63,226 bases of DNA, taken from NCBI GenBank assembly GCA_903915955.1, contig CAIWUU010000176.1, forward strand, positions 1-63,226. Reading direction: 5' to 3'. Shown here piece by piece: positions 1-9,200 of the stretch. Under the pieces are notes generated by a model. It had not been told where the DNA came from, made no database searches, and was given only the letters and a program-made list of their open reading frames with translations. Numbering within the stretch: the stretch's first letter is position 1; the number at the start of each line of letters is the position of its first letter. The position numbers were made by a program, and so were the translations under genes. Source of the DNA: an uncultured Chlorobiaceae bacterium (lineage in GTDB: Bacteria > Bacteroidota > Chlorobiia > Chlorobiales > Chlorobiaceae).

Positions 1-162
1 ACGATAAAAGCCTCAGCAAGAGGATTTCATAAATTCGAAAGTTACCGAACAAGGATCCTATTTTACTGTGGCAAACTCGATATGGGTATAGCCTGATGGC
101 GTATTAAAAAAAGCGGTTTCACTAAAATATGCGGAGAACCATCCATTTAGAATTGAATTGGC

Positions 163-516
163 TTACAAAGCAAAAACAGTTTTCAGCGCGGCATCAATTT
201 TTCTCATCTCTTCAGTGGTCAATTCGCCACGAACATTGACCAACCTGAAGCGATGATCTATCGGGCGGGTTTGGAGACAATCAGCTATGGATTGCTTTGA
301 CAGACCATTTTTATTACTCGGAAGAATCGCCACATTCGTTTTTATACGACATTTCTTTTCACTCCATGCGGTGATGGGGACAACTTGTATCACCGGAACT
401 CGTTCATTATAAATGTTATTCGTCACAACGACACAAGGCCGAATCTTGCCTGTTTCGGAACCTTGGGTTGGGTCAAGATTGACATCAATGATGAGGCCTC
501 GCTTCAAGTCAGTCAT
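163..516 (-). CDS. MazF/PemK-family toxin (endoribonuclease)
   Basis: Predicted type II toxin of 117 residues, the usual MazF/PemK length. The N-terminal stretch RGLIIDVNLDPTQGSETGKI, followed by RPCVVVTN, matches the family pattern in which Arg and the DPTxGSE loop form part of the RNA-cleaving site. Known family members cut mRNA and are held inactive by their antitoxin. The start codon overlaps the stop of the upstream antitoxin by 4 bp (513-516), so the two are translationally coupled. Toxin activity is inferred from the family; the cleavage sequence cannot be predicted from here. Confidence 0.88.
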   Translation of the reverse strand: MTDLKRGLIIDVNLDPTQGSETGKIRPCVVVTNNIYNERVPVIQVVPITAWSEKKCRIKTNVAILPSNKNGLSKQSIADCLQTRPIDHRFRLVNVRGELTTEEMRKIDAALKTVFAL

Positions 517-746
517 TCAGGCCACCCTGTTATAGCATTTTTGGTTACTTCCTGTAATTCCGCGTCTTGTTCATAAATTTCGGCATACAAATCCGCCGAT
601 TGTTGAAGCTCTTGCAGTTCAAACTGTTCTGCCATGCGTAGCAAAGCAGCCTGAACCATTGAACTTTTGTCATTAAATCCAAAGCGTTTATAGCTGTTTA
701 AAAACTCGACAAGAGGCGGCGAGAGACTGAATTTTGCCTGCTGCAT
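513..746 (-). CDS. Antitoxin partner of the MazF/PemK toxin
   Basis: A 77-residue protein directly upstream of, and overlapping, the toxin gene. The N-terminal half (KFSLSPPLVEFLNSYKRFG, then a KSSMVQAALLRMAE helix) resembles a ribbon-helix-helix DNA-binding fold. The acidic C-terminal half (ELQELQQSADLYAEIYEQDAEL) would be the part that wraps the toxin. The order antitoxin then toxin, with a 4-bp overlap, is standard. It probably represses its own promoter through the repeats at 761-792. The family assignment within antitoxins is uncertain. Confidence 0.8.
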   Translation of the reverse strand: MQQAKFSLSPPLVEFLNSYKRFGFNDKSSMVQAALLRMAEQFELQELQQSADLYAEIYEQDAELQEVTKNAITGWPE

Positions 747-760
747 AAGAGTGGCGTTAA

Positions 761-821
761 AAGACCCTGAAATAAGACCCTGCTTCAGGGTTAATTATAA
801 GGGACTTCTTTCAAAGGTCAA
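761..821 (-). promoter_or_regulatory. Promoter and probable operator of the toxin-antitoxin pair
   Basis: On the minus strand TTGACC (821-816) is followed after 16 bp by TATAAT (799-794), a good sigma-70-type promoter. Just downstream, over the expected transcription start, the plus strand reads AAGACCCTG (761-769), AAGACCCTG (774-782) and the inverted copy CAGGGTT (786-792). Repeats at this place fit autorepression by the antitoxin. Confidence 0.65.
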
Positions 822-836
822 AATTTTACTGCCGTT

Positions 837-1002
837 TTAACAGGAATTACCCAGAGATGATGGGATGTTTGGGGAGACAAGAATTCCACCTCTCTCATAG
901 TCAAGAACAACTCCTTCTGAAATTTCAACACATTCCGAGCTCTTTTTTTTGAGCATTCGATACGTACAATGAGTCGAGATCCGGGTAATAATTAATTTTC
1001 AT
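837..1002 (-). pseudogene. DUF2283-family gene broken by a frameshift in an A8 run
   Basis: From ATG at 1002 (preceded by a GGAGAT ribosome-binding site) the reading starts MKINYYPDLDSLYVSN, which is the typical DUF2283 opening. It then runs into TGA soon after a run of eight A (minus strand, complement of 943-950). Removing one A restores a frame reading SSECVEISEGVVLDYERGG, which is the second half of the DUF2283 pattern, ending at TAA (837). A real inactivating frameshift, slippage or a homopolymer sequencing error are all possible. DUF2283 genes often sit beside toxin-like genes. The stretch between this start and 1119 stays open but has no recognisable domain. Confidence 0.7.
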
Positions 1003-1115
1003 CGTTATATCTCCGATCTGGAAATGCATTGTGTATCCGTTGTCAACAGCAGTGACAGAACCGTTTTCACCACAAGGGCAACGCAGGGAAAAAGCGGGAC
1101 GTGGCATCATCCATC

Positions 1116-1964
1116 TCACAATGCCTTCCCCTCAAACAGCTCGGGATCAACGCTGGTACCATAGAGATAGGTGCCCCAGTGAAGATGCGGGGCGGTTGAG
1201 ATACCGGTGTGACCCACGTTGCCGATAACCTCTCCGGCTTCTACCAGTTGGCCTTCATGAACAGAGATGGCCGACAGGTGCATGTAGATCGTAATGAGCG
1301 CCTGGCCGTGATCGATGATAACGGTGTTGCCGTGTACCTGAAATCCCCCGTCAACCCTTCCGGTCAGGATAACCCTGCCCTTGGCGCTGCTGTGTACCGC
1401 TGTTCCCTGCGGAGCTGCAATATCAGCCCCCTTATGATAGCTCTCTATCGGAGCTCCATTGTACGAGCGCTTCAGGCCAAAAAGGCTGCTGGTGCGTCCG
1501 GAAGCAGGGCGGATAAAACTTCCTGCAAAGAGCTTTTCCTGGCTTTCGGTATGCAGAGCAGCCTTCACCCTTGACTTCTCAATCTCCGTTGCCTTGAGCT
1601 CCGCTTTTGAGAAATCAAGGGCAATTTGCTGGACGGGACGACTGTTTGCTGCTACTGCAAGCAACATCTTCTGTTCAGATGCCCCCGATCGAAGCAGCAG
1701 CGGATAACTCCCCGGCAGGGTGAGATTTTCGACTGGCAAAAGCGATCTCCATGAACTGTCGGGCTGGCGAAACATCCTGTATGGGCGATCCATGAACCAC
1801 AACACCGGCTCTTCAGGTGGATCCGTGACCGTTACGGTAAAAAACTGCCCCTGCTCCCGTTGCTCATGGTCAAGACGCAGCCGCATCGGCTCCTTTACCG
1901 CCCCGGAGGCAACAGTCGTCAGCATCACAAGAAGAAGTGGCAAAAAGAGATGCAGAATTTTCAT
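1116..1964 (-). CDS. Secreted M23-family peptidase (LytM-like)
   Basis: Protein of 282 residues with a hydrophobic N-terminal signal (MKILHLFLPLLLVMLTTVASG). The C-terminal half is a M23 metallopeptidase domain: HKGADIAAPQGTAV supplies the first zinc His and Asp, and the later HxH is in APHLHWG. The central part has an Ig-like or linker character. Family members cut peptide cross-links in peptidoglycan or act as inactive activators; here both zinc motifs look intact. It lies 11 bp downstream of the metallophosphoesterase gene and is probably co-transcribed with it and prfB. Confidence 0.9.
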   Translation of the reverse strand: MKILHLFLPLLLVMLTTVASGAVKEPMRLRLDHEQREQGQFFTVTVTDPPEEPVLWFMDRPYRMFRQPDSSWRSLLPVENLTLPGSYPLLLRSGASEQKMLLAVAANSRPVQQIALDFSKAELKATEIEKSRVKAALHTESQEKLFAGSFIRPASGRTSSLFGLKRSYNGAPIESYHKGADIAAPQGTAVHSSAKGRVILTGRVDGGFQVHGNTVIIDHGQALITIYMHLSAISVHEGQLVEAGEVIGNVGHTGISTAPHLHWGTYLYGTSVDPELFEGKAL

Positions 1965-1975
1965 GAGAAGTAGAT

Positions 1976-2818
1976 TCAGTGAAAAGGAAGATCGTAGAGT
2001 ATCTCATGTCGCTGATTTCTTATCACCATCCTCCTCTGCAGCAACTCTACCATGCCGCACGTGAAATTCGGGTGTTCCTCTCGGTTCACAAAGGCTGGCA
2101 ATACAACAAAGTGTATCCCGCGATACCGTGCATAGCTCCCATAATGGTAATGACCACTCAGACAGACCTCGACATTGGAAAACGAGGCGATCAGTGCTGC
2201 AATCTCGGCATGGTTCCAGAGCAGACCATGTTTCTGGTCAGTGGTCTCGGGAAGCAAAGGGAAGTGGCAGACAACAATAACGCTCTCCCCGGCCAACTGT
2301 GCCTCCTCAAGCTCCCGCTGAAGCCACAACTGCTGCTGAACTCCAACAGCGCCACAATAGTCATGCAGCTCTGGATGCGCATGAAAAACAGCAAGAGTCC
2401 GGCAATCTTCAGCCGTTTCAGGTTGGCGAAGCACCGAAACATCCATGCCGTCAAGCACAATAAACCGAAACCCTTTCATGGTAAAGGCATAAAAAGGTGA
2501 TTGCAGACCAAATACCGTCATAAGCTCCTGCCGGGGCAGGGCAAGGCAGTGGTTGCCGAGAACGTGACGGATAGTACCGGGAAATGAGTTAAAAAGAGAG
2601 CTGACTTGCCGGAACTCCTCCTCTTTGCACTTGTCGTTCCCTTTGATCAGGTCGCCAAGCTGCAATAAAAAATCCACACTGTTACGCTTCCAGCCGTCCA
2701 GGGCGGTGCGAAGGTCTGCGGCAGTTTGTGCTGCTGCCGCAGGTTCATCCTCCGTTGAAAAGTGGATGTCGGTGATGATGCCGAACCGGAGGAGCGTATG
2801 GTTTTCGGGGCTCACCAT
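1976..2818 (-). CDS. Calcineurin-type metallophosphoesterase
   Basis: Protein of 280 residues with the ordered metal-binding motifs of the family: DIHF near residue 17, LQLGDLIKG, VLGNHC (GNH), VVCHFPLL and SGHYHYG (GHxH). No signal peptide is seen, so it is probably cytoplasmic. The substrate cannot be told from sequence. Its ATG shares one base with the prfB stop codon (TGATG at 2820-2816), so translation is likely coupled to that of release factor 2. Confidence 0.85.
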   Translation of the reverse strand: MVSPENHTLLRFGIITDIHFSTEDEPAAAAQTAADLRTALDGWKRNSVDFLLQLGDLIKGNDKCKEEEFRQVSSLFNSFPGTIRHVLGNHCLALPRQELMTVFGLQSPFYAFTMKGFRFIVLDGMDVSVLRQPETAEDCRTLAVFHAHPELHDYCGAVGVQQQLWLQRELEEAQLAGESVIVVCHFPLLPETTDQKHGLLWNHAEIAALIASFSNVEVCLSGHYHYGSYARYRGIHFVVLPAFVNREEHPNFTCGMVELLQRRMVIRNQRHEILYDLPFH

Positions 2819-3913
2819 CAGTCGCCAAATTCAGAGAGATATTTTTCCATGAACTCGTCAAGATCTCCATCAAGCACCGTCTCGACATCGAACCGCTCAT
2901 AGTTGGTACGATGATCCTTGATTCGCCGGTCGTCGAGCACATAGCTTCGGATCTGGCTTCCCCACTCAATTTTTTTCTTTTTGCCCTCGATCTCCCGCTT
3001 TTTTGCATCCTCTTCATCTCGCTGCCGCTGGTAGAGCTGGGCCATCAGCATTTTCATGGCACGCTCCCTGTTCTGAAACTGCGACCGCTCCTCCTGGCAA
3101 CCAACCACAATACCCGTCGGGAGATGCTTGATACGCACAGCCGTCTCAACCTTATTGACATTCTGGCCACCCTTGCCACCACTACGAAAAGTCGAAAGCT
3201 CCAAATCCTCCTTGCGGACATCAATTTCAACGTCGGGCGGAGCCTCCGGATAGGTAAAAACACTGGCAAAGGAGGTGTGGCGCCTCGCATTCGAGTCGAA
3301 AGGAGAGACGCGCACCAGCCGGTGAACACCATTTTCAGCTTTCAGGTAACCATAAGCATAAGGCCCCTCAATTTCAAGCGTTGCTGTTTTGATTCCAGCC
3401 CCGTCGCCCTCCTGATAATCATCTGTATATATCTTGAAGCCCTTACGCTCAGCCCAGCGCATGTACATCCGATAGAGCATCTCGGCCCAATCCTGAGCTT
3501 CCGTGCCGCCTGCTCCAGCATGAATGGTAATCATGGCATTGCCCGCATCATCTTTACCCGAAAGCATGTTCTTGAACTCCATGGCTGCGATATCAGCCTC
3601 AATTAAGGCTATTGAGGCAAGAAGCTCATCACCAAAAGATTCATCCTCAAGCTCTATGGCAATGTCGAACTCATCCTGACAAAAACGCGCCTTCGCGGCT
3701 ATTTTTTCGTACCCTTCAGCCCACGATTTATGTTCGTTCAGCTCCTTCAGTACCTTGTTTGCAGCTTTCTGATCGCTCCAGAAAACCGGATCGCTGGTGA
3801 TTTTCTCAAGATCCTCAATTTTTTCCTTGCGCTGATCGACGTCAAAGATACCCCCGTAACTGTTCGAGGCGACGATGAATCTCCTGCAGTCTTTCTTTTT
3901 GTGGTTCAAACAT
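2818..3913 (-). CDS. prfB: Peptide chain release factor 2, with programmed +1 frameshift
   Basis: Release factor 2, recognising UGA and UAA. The true gene is in two frames. ATG at 3913 opens 23 codons beginning [16 protein letters not shown] and ending RGYL at 3845, followed by an in-frame TGA (3844-3842). Reading continues one base forward at GAC (3843-3841) as [14 protein letters not shown] to the stop at 2818, giving 364 residues. The site reads GGGGGTATCTTTGAC, the classic prfB signal. The tripeptide SPF (in VRVSPFDSN) and the GGQ motif ([12 protein letters not shown]) are present. A single-frame reading that starts further upstream gives a false N-terminus. Confidence 0.95.
3841..3858 (-). 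promoter_or_regulatory. prfB programmed +1 frameshift site
   Basis: Minus-strand CGGGGGTATCTTTGAC: a Shine-Dalgarno-like G-run, three bases, then the slippery CTT codon and the UGA stop with C after it. Low release factor 2 makes the ribosome pause at UGA and slip +1 from CTT to TTT, giving autoregulation. This is the established mechanism for prfB in many bacteria. Confidence 0.93.
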
Positions 3914-4003
3914 GCTTTTTTCTCTCTATGGTTAGAATATGTCTCCACGTAAAAGAACAATTTTTTTCAGGAGAAATCAAAAACACTCCTCTTGATTTAA
4001 TAA

Positions 4004-4020
4004 TTGAACGTATCGTTCAA
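4004..4020. promoter_or_regulatory. Palindromic operator candidate upstream of glgE
   Basis: TTGAACG-TAT-CGTTCAA is a perfect inverted repeat with a 3-bp centre, lying about 140 bp before the glgE ATG in the space between the divergent prfB and glgE. No T-run follows, so a repressor or activator site is more likely than a terminator. The regulator is unknown. Confidence 0.4.
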
Positions 4021-4160
4021 ATATGGAGAGTATCGACGCAAAAAAGTAAAGGAGTTTTCATATTTTGCTTTCTGTCAAAAAAAAACAGGACTGAGCTATA
4101 GATCAGGAGCACGTGATTTATGAGCAGGATCACCCCGGGCATTAACCAGAGATTTTGAAG

Positions 4161-6173
4161 ATGAATAATTCATTCCAGCACGCATACCCCCAGTTTGGCA
4201 ACTATAAGTTTGACGGACGTCAACGAGTTGTCATCGAAAATGTTTCACCCGAACTTGACGGGGGCAAGTACCCTGCAAAAGGGGTAGAAGATGGACGCGT
4301 TGCGGTTGAAGCCGATATTTATGTTGATGGTGCCGACACGATCACAGCGGAACTCTGCTGCAGGCCTGCCGGAAGTACAGAGTGGAAACGCTCCTTAATG
4401 GAATCAATGGGTAATGACCGCTGGACAGGAGCGTTCAACGTCGGCTTGCCCGGACTTTATGAATACACCATTGAGGCGCAAGTCGACCATTTTCAGACCT
4501 GGAAAAAGGGGTTGATCAAAAAAATTGATGCCGAGCAAAATGTATCGCTTGACCTTCAGACTGGCGCGCTTCTTGTCGAAAAAGGCGCTGCGCGGGCGAA
4601 CAAGGCTGATGCACAAAAACTCACGCGCTTTGTCACACAGCTCTGCGCTGATGATACGGTTAAAGCCACAACCGCCGCACTTGATGAGCAGCTCAGCATC
4701 CTCATGGATCGCAATCCTGACACCACCTGCCAAACAACCTACGATAAAGTGCTCAGCCTGACGGTTGAACAGAAAAAGGCCGGATGCAGTGCGTGGTATG
4801 AGTTATTCCCCCGCTCATGGGCCTCAGAACCAGGCAAGCACGGAACCTTCAACGATTGCCAACGCCTGCTGCCGATGGTTGCCGGAATGGGATTCGATGT
4901 CATTTATCTGCCACCAATTCATCCAATCGGCTACACCAAGCGGAAAGGCAAAAATAATGCACTTGTTGCCGCTCCCGATGAGCCCGGAAGTTGCTGGGCA
5001 ATCGGTAACCGTGATGGAGGGCACAAGGCCGTTCACCCTGAACTTGGCACCATTGAAGAGTTTGCCGCATTTGTTACTGCGGCTGAAGAGACTGGTATTT
5101 CAGTGGCTCTTGATATCGCCTTTCAATGTTCACCCGATCATCCCTACGTACAAGAACACCCGCAGTGGTTTACCTGGCGTCCAGATGGTACCGTACAGTT
5201 TGCTGAAAACCCGCCCAAACGATACGAAGATATTCTTCCCATCAACTTTGAGTCTGACGATTGGCAGAATCTCTGGATTGAGCTGAAAAGTATCTTTCTT
5301 TTCTGGATCAGCAAGGGCGTTAAAATTTTTCGCGTCGATAATCCTCATACCAAGGCATTTCTTTTCTGGGAATGGGCGATTGCCTCAATCCGCGAAGAGC
5401 ATCCAGAGACCGTTTTTCTGGCCGAAGCATTTACCCGCCCGAAGCTGATGGCCCGACTTGCAAAAATTGGCTACAGCCAGTCATACAGCTACTTCACCTG
5501 GCGCAATACCAAACAGGAGCTGCAAGAGTACGTCACCGAGCTGACCTCATCGCCACTGAAACATTTCATGCGAGCAAATTTCTGGCCGAACACTCCCGAC
5601 ATTCTCCATGAAGAGCTGCAAAAGGGCGAGCGGGAAAAATTCATTATCCGCCTGGTGCTTGCATCAACACTATCAGCCAATTACGGAATGTACGGCCCGG
5701 CGTATGAGCTTTGTGAGCACCTCCCCGTCGCAGAGGGCAAAGAGGAGTACCTCAATTCCGAAAAATATGAGATCCGCAACTGGGATCTTGACCGACCGGG
5801 CAATATCCGTGCCGAGATTACCCGCATCAACCGGATCAGAAAAGAGAATCCCGCCCTGCAACAGAGCAACAATATCACTTTTGTACATATTGACGCGTCT
5901 CCAGGCAATGAGCACGATAAACTGATGGCTTATGTCAAGCAGTCGGATGATGGCCGCAATATCATTCTGACTGTGGTCAATCTTGATCAGTCACGAACAC
6001 AGAACGGATGGCTCCGGTTTCCGCTTGAACTTTTTGGCCTTTCGCACCTGCATCAGTTCACCGTTGAGGATCTGCTCACCGGGAATCACTACGACTGGAA
6101 TGGCGAATGGAACTTTGTGCAGATAAATCCAAGAGCCATGCCAGCGCATATTTTCAGAATCACACTTGGCTAA
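4161..6173 (+). CDS. glgE: Alpha-1,4-glucan:maltose-1-phosphate maltosyltransferase
   Basis: GH13_3 enzyme that moves maltosyl units from maltose-1-phosphate onto alpha-1,4-glucan. The 670-residue length is typical. An N-terminal beta domain (residues 1-~120) precedes the TIM barrel. The barrel holds YELFPRSWASEPG, LPPIHPIGYTKRKGKNN, the nucleophile Asp393 (KIFRVDNPHTK) and acid/base Glu422 (FLAEAFTRP), numbers almost identical to those of the characterised Streptomyces GlgE. An in-frame TTG lies 6 bp earlier, but the ATG is preferred. The next gene makes its substrate, so the pair forms the GlgE pathway from trehalose to glucan. Confidence 0.93.
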   Translation: MNNSFQHAYPQFGNYKFDGRQRVVIENVSPELDGGKYPAKGVEDGRVAVEADIYVDGADTITAELCCRPAGSTEWKRSLMESMGNDRWTGAFNVGLPGLYEYTIEAQVDHFQTWKKGLIKKIDAEQNVSLDLQTGALLVEKGAARANKADAQKLTRFVTQLCADDTVKATTAALDEQLSILMDRNPDTTCQTTYDKVLSLTVEQKKAGCSAWYELFPRSWASEPGKHGTFNDCQRLLPMVAGMGFDVIYLPPIHPIGYTKRKGKNNALVAAPDEPGSCWAIGNRDGGHKAVHPELGTIEEFAAFVTAAEETGISVALDIAFQCSPDHPYVQEHPQWFTWRPDGTVQFAENPPKRYEDILPINFESDDWQNLWIELKSIFLFWISKGVKIFRVDNPHTKAFLFWEWAIASIREEHPETVFLAEAFTRPKLMARLAKIGYSQSYSYFTWRNTKQELQEYVTELTSSPLKHFMRANFWPNTPDILHEELQKGEREKFIIRLVLASTLSANYGMYGPAYELCEHLPVAEGKEEYLNSEKYEIRNWDLDRPGNIRAEITRINRIRKENPALQQSNNITFVHIDASPGNEHDKLMAYVKQSDDGRNIILTVVNLDQSRTQNGWLRFPLELFGLSHLHQFTVEDLLTGNHYDWNGEWNFVQINPRAMPAHIFRITLG

Positions 6174-6188
6174 TCGCCGCCGTGCGTA

Positions 6189-6210
6189 GGGGTTGTTCGC
6201 GAACAACCCC
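6189..6210. repeat. 22-bp perfect palindrome between glgE and treS-mak
   Basis: GGGGTTGTTCG followed immediately by its exact reverse complement, with no loop. It sits 16 bp after the glgE stop and 77 bp before the next start. No T-run follows it. The CG-centred, loopless form resembles an operator for a dimeric regulator (for example LacI type) more than a terminator. A cruciform or RNA-processing hairpin is the alternative. Confidence 0.6.
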
Positions 6211-6286
6211 ATTCATGCCGCCCGACAACGCACAAACAACAACAAGTAACGAGTACCTATTTTTTTAAGACCTTAACAAACTCAAC

Positions 6287-9200
6287 ATGTATCAACCTGA
6301 ACCACTCTGGTACAAAGACGCAATTATTTACGAGGCGCACGTCAAAACATTCTATGACAGCAACAATGACGGTGTCGGTGATTTTCAGGGATTGCGCCAG
6401 AAACTGGGCTATCTGCAAAGTCTGGGCATCACAGCTATATGGATTCTTCCTTTTTATCCATCACCCCTTCGTGATGACGGTTATGATATCGCTGACTACA
6501 TGAGCGTCAATCCCGATTATGGAACACTCGAAGATTTCCGGCAGTTTCTGGATGAAGCGCACGACCTTGGCCTGAAGGTGATTACCGAGCTGGTAGTCAA
6601 CCACACCTCCGATCAGCACGCCTGGTTTCAGCAGGCCAGAAAAGCCCCGGCAGGATCACCCGAACGTAACTTCTATGTCTGGAGCGATGACCCCAACAAA
6701 TACTCAGAGACACGCATTATTTTCCAGGATTTTGAAACCTCCAACTGGACTTATGACGCTGTAGCCGGGCAATACTACTGGCACCGCTTCTACCACCACC
6801 AGCCCGATCTGAACTTTGAAAACCCGGCAGTCCACGAGGCGCTTCGCAATGTGCTGGACTTCTGGCTTGGCATGGGCGTTGACGGGCTAAGGCTTGATGC
6901 CGTGCCATATCTCTACGAGGAAGAAAACTCGAACTGCGAAAACCTTCCAAAGACTTATGACTATCTGAGAGGGCTGCGCGCTTACGTCGACGAGCACTAT
7001 CCCAACCGCATGCTGCTTGCCGAAGCCAACCAATGGCCAGAAGATTCGGCCGCCTATTTCGGTACGGGCGACCTCTGCCACATGAACTTCCACTTTCCCC
7101 TGATGCCGCGCATGTATATGGCCGTGGCCACCGAAGATCGCTTCCCGATTCTTGATATTCTCGAACAGACTCCTGAAATTCCTCCGGACTGCCAGTGGGC
7201 TTCATTCCTTCGAAACCATGATGAACTGACTCTCGAGATGGTCACGGATGAGGAGCGCGACTACATGCGCCGAATTTATGCCAACGATCCCAAAGCCCGC
7301 ATCAATCTCGGTATCCGCCGCCGTCTTGCGCCACTCATGTCCAACGACCGCCGCAAGATTGAGCTGATGAACATCATGCTGCTTTCGCTGCCCGGCACAC
7401 CGGTACTTTACTATGGTGACGAGATCGGTATGGGCGATAACTTCTACCTTGGCGACCGCGACGGTGTGCGCACCCCCATGCAGTGGAACGCCGACCGCAA
7501 TGCAGGCTTTTCACGTGCCAATCCGCAGCGGCTCCAGTTACCAGTCATTATTGACCCCGAATACCACTACGAAGCGGTCAACGTCGAAGTTCAGGAGAGC
7601 AATATCAACTCTCTGCTCTGGTGGATGCGGCACGCTATCTCAACAGCCCACCGCTACAAATCGCTCAGCCGGGGCACCATTGAGTTTCTTGAGGTAAGCA
7701 ATCCAAAAGTACTGATTTTTATCCGTCAGTTTGAGGATGAAACCATACTCTCCATCATCAACCTCTCAAAAAATGCGCAGGCAGTAACGATTGACCTCTC
7801 ACGTTTTGAGGGATTTATTCCCGAAGAGGTCTTCAGCCTGAACCGCTTTCCGAAGATCAAGAACAATCCCTATATGGTTGCCCTTGGTTCTTATGGTTAT
7901 TTCTGGCTGAAACTGATCAAGGATGCTGAAGAGGTCGATAATCGCGGCTCTCTGGAAAAACCGTTTACCTCTGTCACCAGTTGGCCGGGCCTCTTTACAG
8001 GCAAAAGCAGGGAGTTGCTCGAAACCGAAGTTCTTCCACAATACTACAATACAAGCCGCTGGTTTGGAGGCAAGGCACGAACCATCATGAGCATCGCCAT
8101 CAACGACACCATTCCCGTCACCGGTATGCCAAAAGCAAAGCTGCTGGTGACAGAGGTGCGCTACTCCAGTGGAGAAAACGATCTCTACCAACTGCCAGTC
8201 TGTTTTGGCCCACTCGCCACAATCAACCAGGCCGATGACAATTTCTCCAAGAGAGTCATCGCAAGAGTCGTTATCGGGGATGAAGAGGGATATCTTTGCG
8301 ATGCAACCTTCGACAGTCAGTTCCTCACCCATCTCTATCACATCGTCACCGGAAAAAAGACGTGGCAGGGAAAAGCTGGTCTTGTATCAGGCCTCAAGTC
8401 GCTGAAGCTTAACCCTCTGAACGAACAATTTGCTGGGAGCGAGCCTGAACCCTCCTTAATGGGAGTCGAACAGTCAAACACTTCAATCAGGTTCCACAAC
8501 GATCTCTGCCTGAAACTTTACCGCCGTATTGAAACAGGTCTCTCTCCAGAGGTTGAGATGTGCAGCGCATTGAGCGACCATACCTCATTCACCAACCTGC
8601 CATCGTTTCTGGGTTCGTTGAACTATGACCAGAATCGTAAAAGCCGTTACTCTCTCGGTATTTTACAGAATTATGTGAAAAACGAAGGTGATGCATGGCA
8701 GCTTTCGCTTGATCAGGCAAAACATTATTACGATAATATCCTCGCAAACGTCCACAAAGGGCTCACCTTGCCAGCACTACCGTCGCTGAGTGGCAACCCT
8801 GTCGAGCTCCCTGTAATCATGCAAGAGCTTATTGGCGGCGTCTATCTTGGGATGATTGAAAAGCTGGCGGAGCGTACTGCGGAGATGCACCTGGCTCTGG
8901 CATCACTGAATGATGATCCTGCATTTGCGCCGGAAGCGTTTACAACGCTCTATCAGCGTTCAATCTATCAGGCAATGTGCGAACAGGTCAAACGTGCAGT
9001 TATTCTCATCCGGGAAATAATGCCAGCAATGGCTGCGGAGCAACAAAAACTCGCCACTCTTTTTGTTCAACAACAGAAACAGGTGCTGCAGCAGTTCGAT
9101 CCAATCAGGCTTGACAAAATTGACACGCTTAAAATCCGAATTCACGGCGACTATCACCTCGGCCAGGTGCTCTTTACCGGCAAGGACTTTGTGATCATTG

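Noticed and set aside
58-162. Minus-strand open stretch reading GWFSAYFSETAFFNTPSGYT after the toxin stop
   Set aside because: It is 34 codons without a start codon and matches no family I recognise; it could be a remnant, but there is not enough to annotate.
925-1119. 64-residue minus-strand ORF MRWMMPRPAF...
   Set aside because: Its end is explained by the frameshifted DUF2283 gene that starts at 1002 with a proper ribosome-binding site; the upstream part shows no domain.
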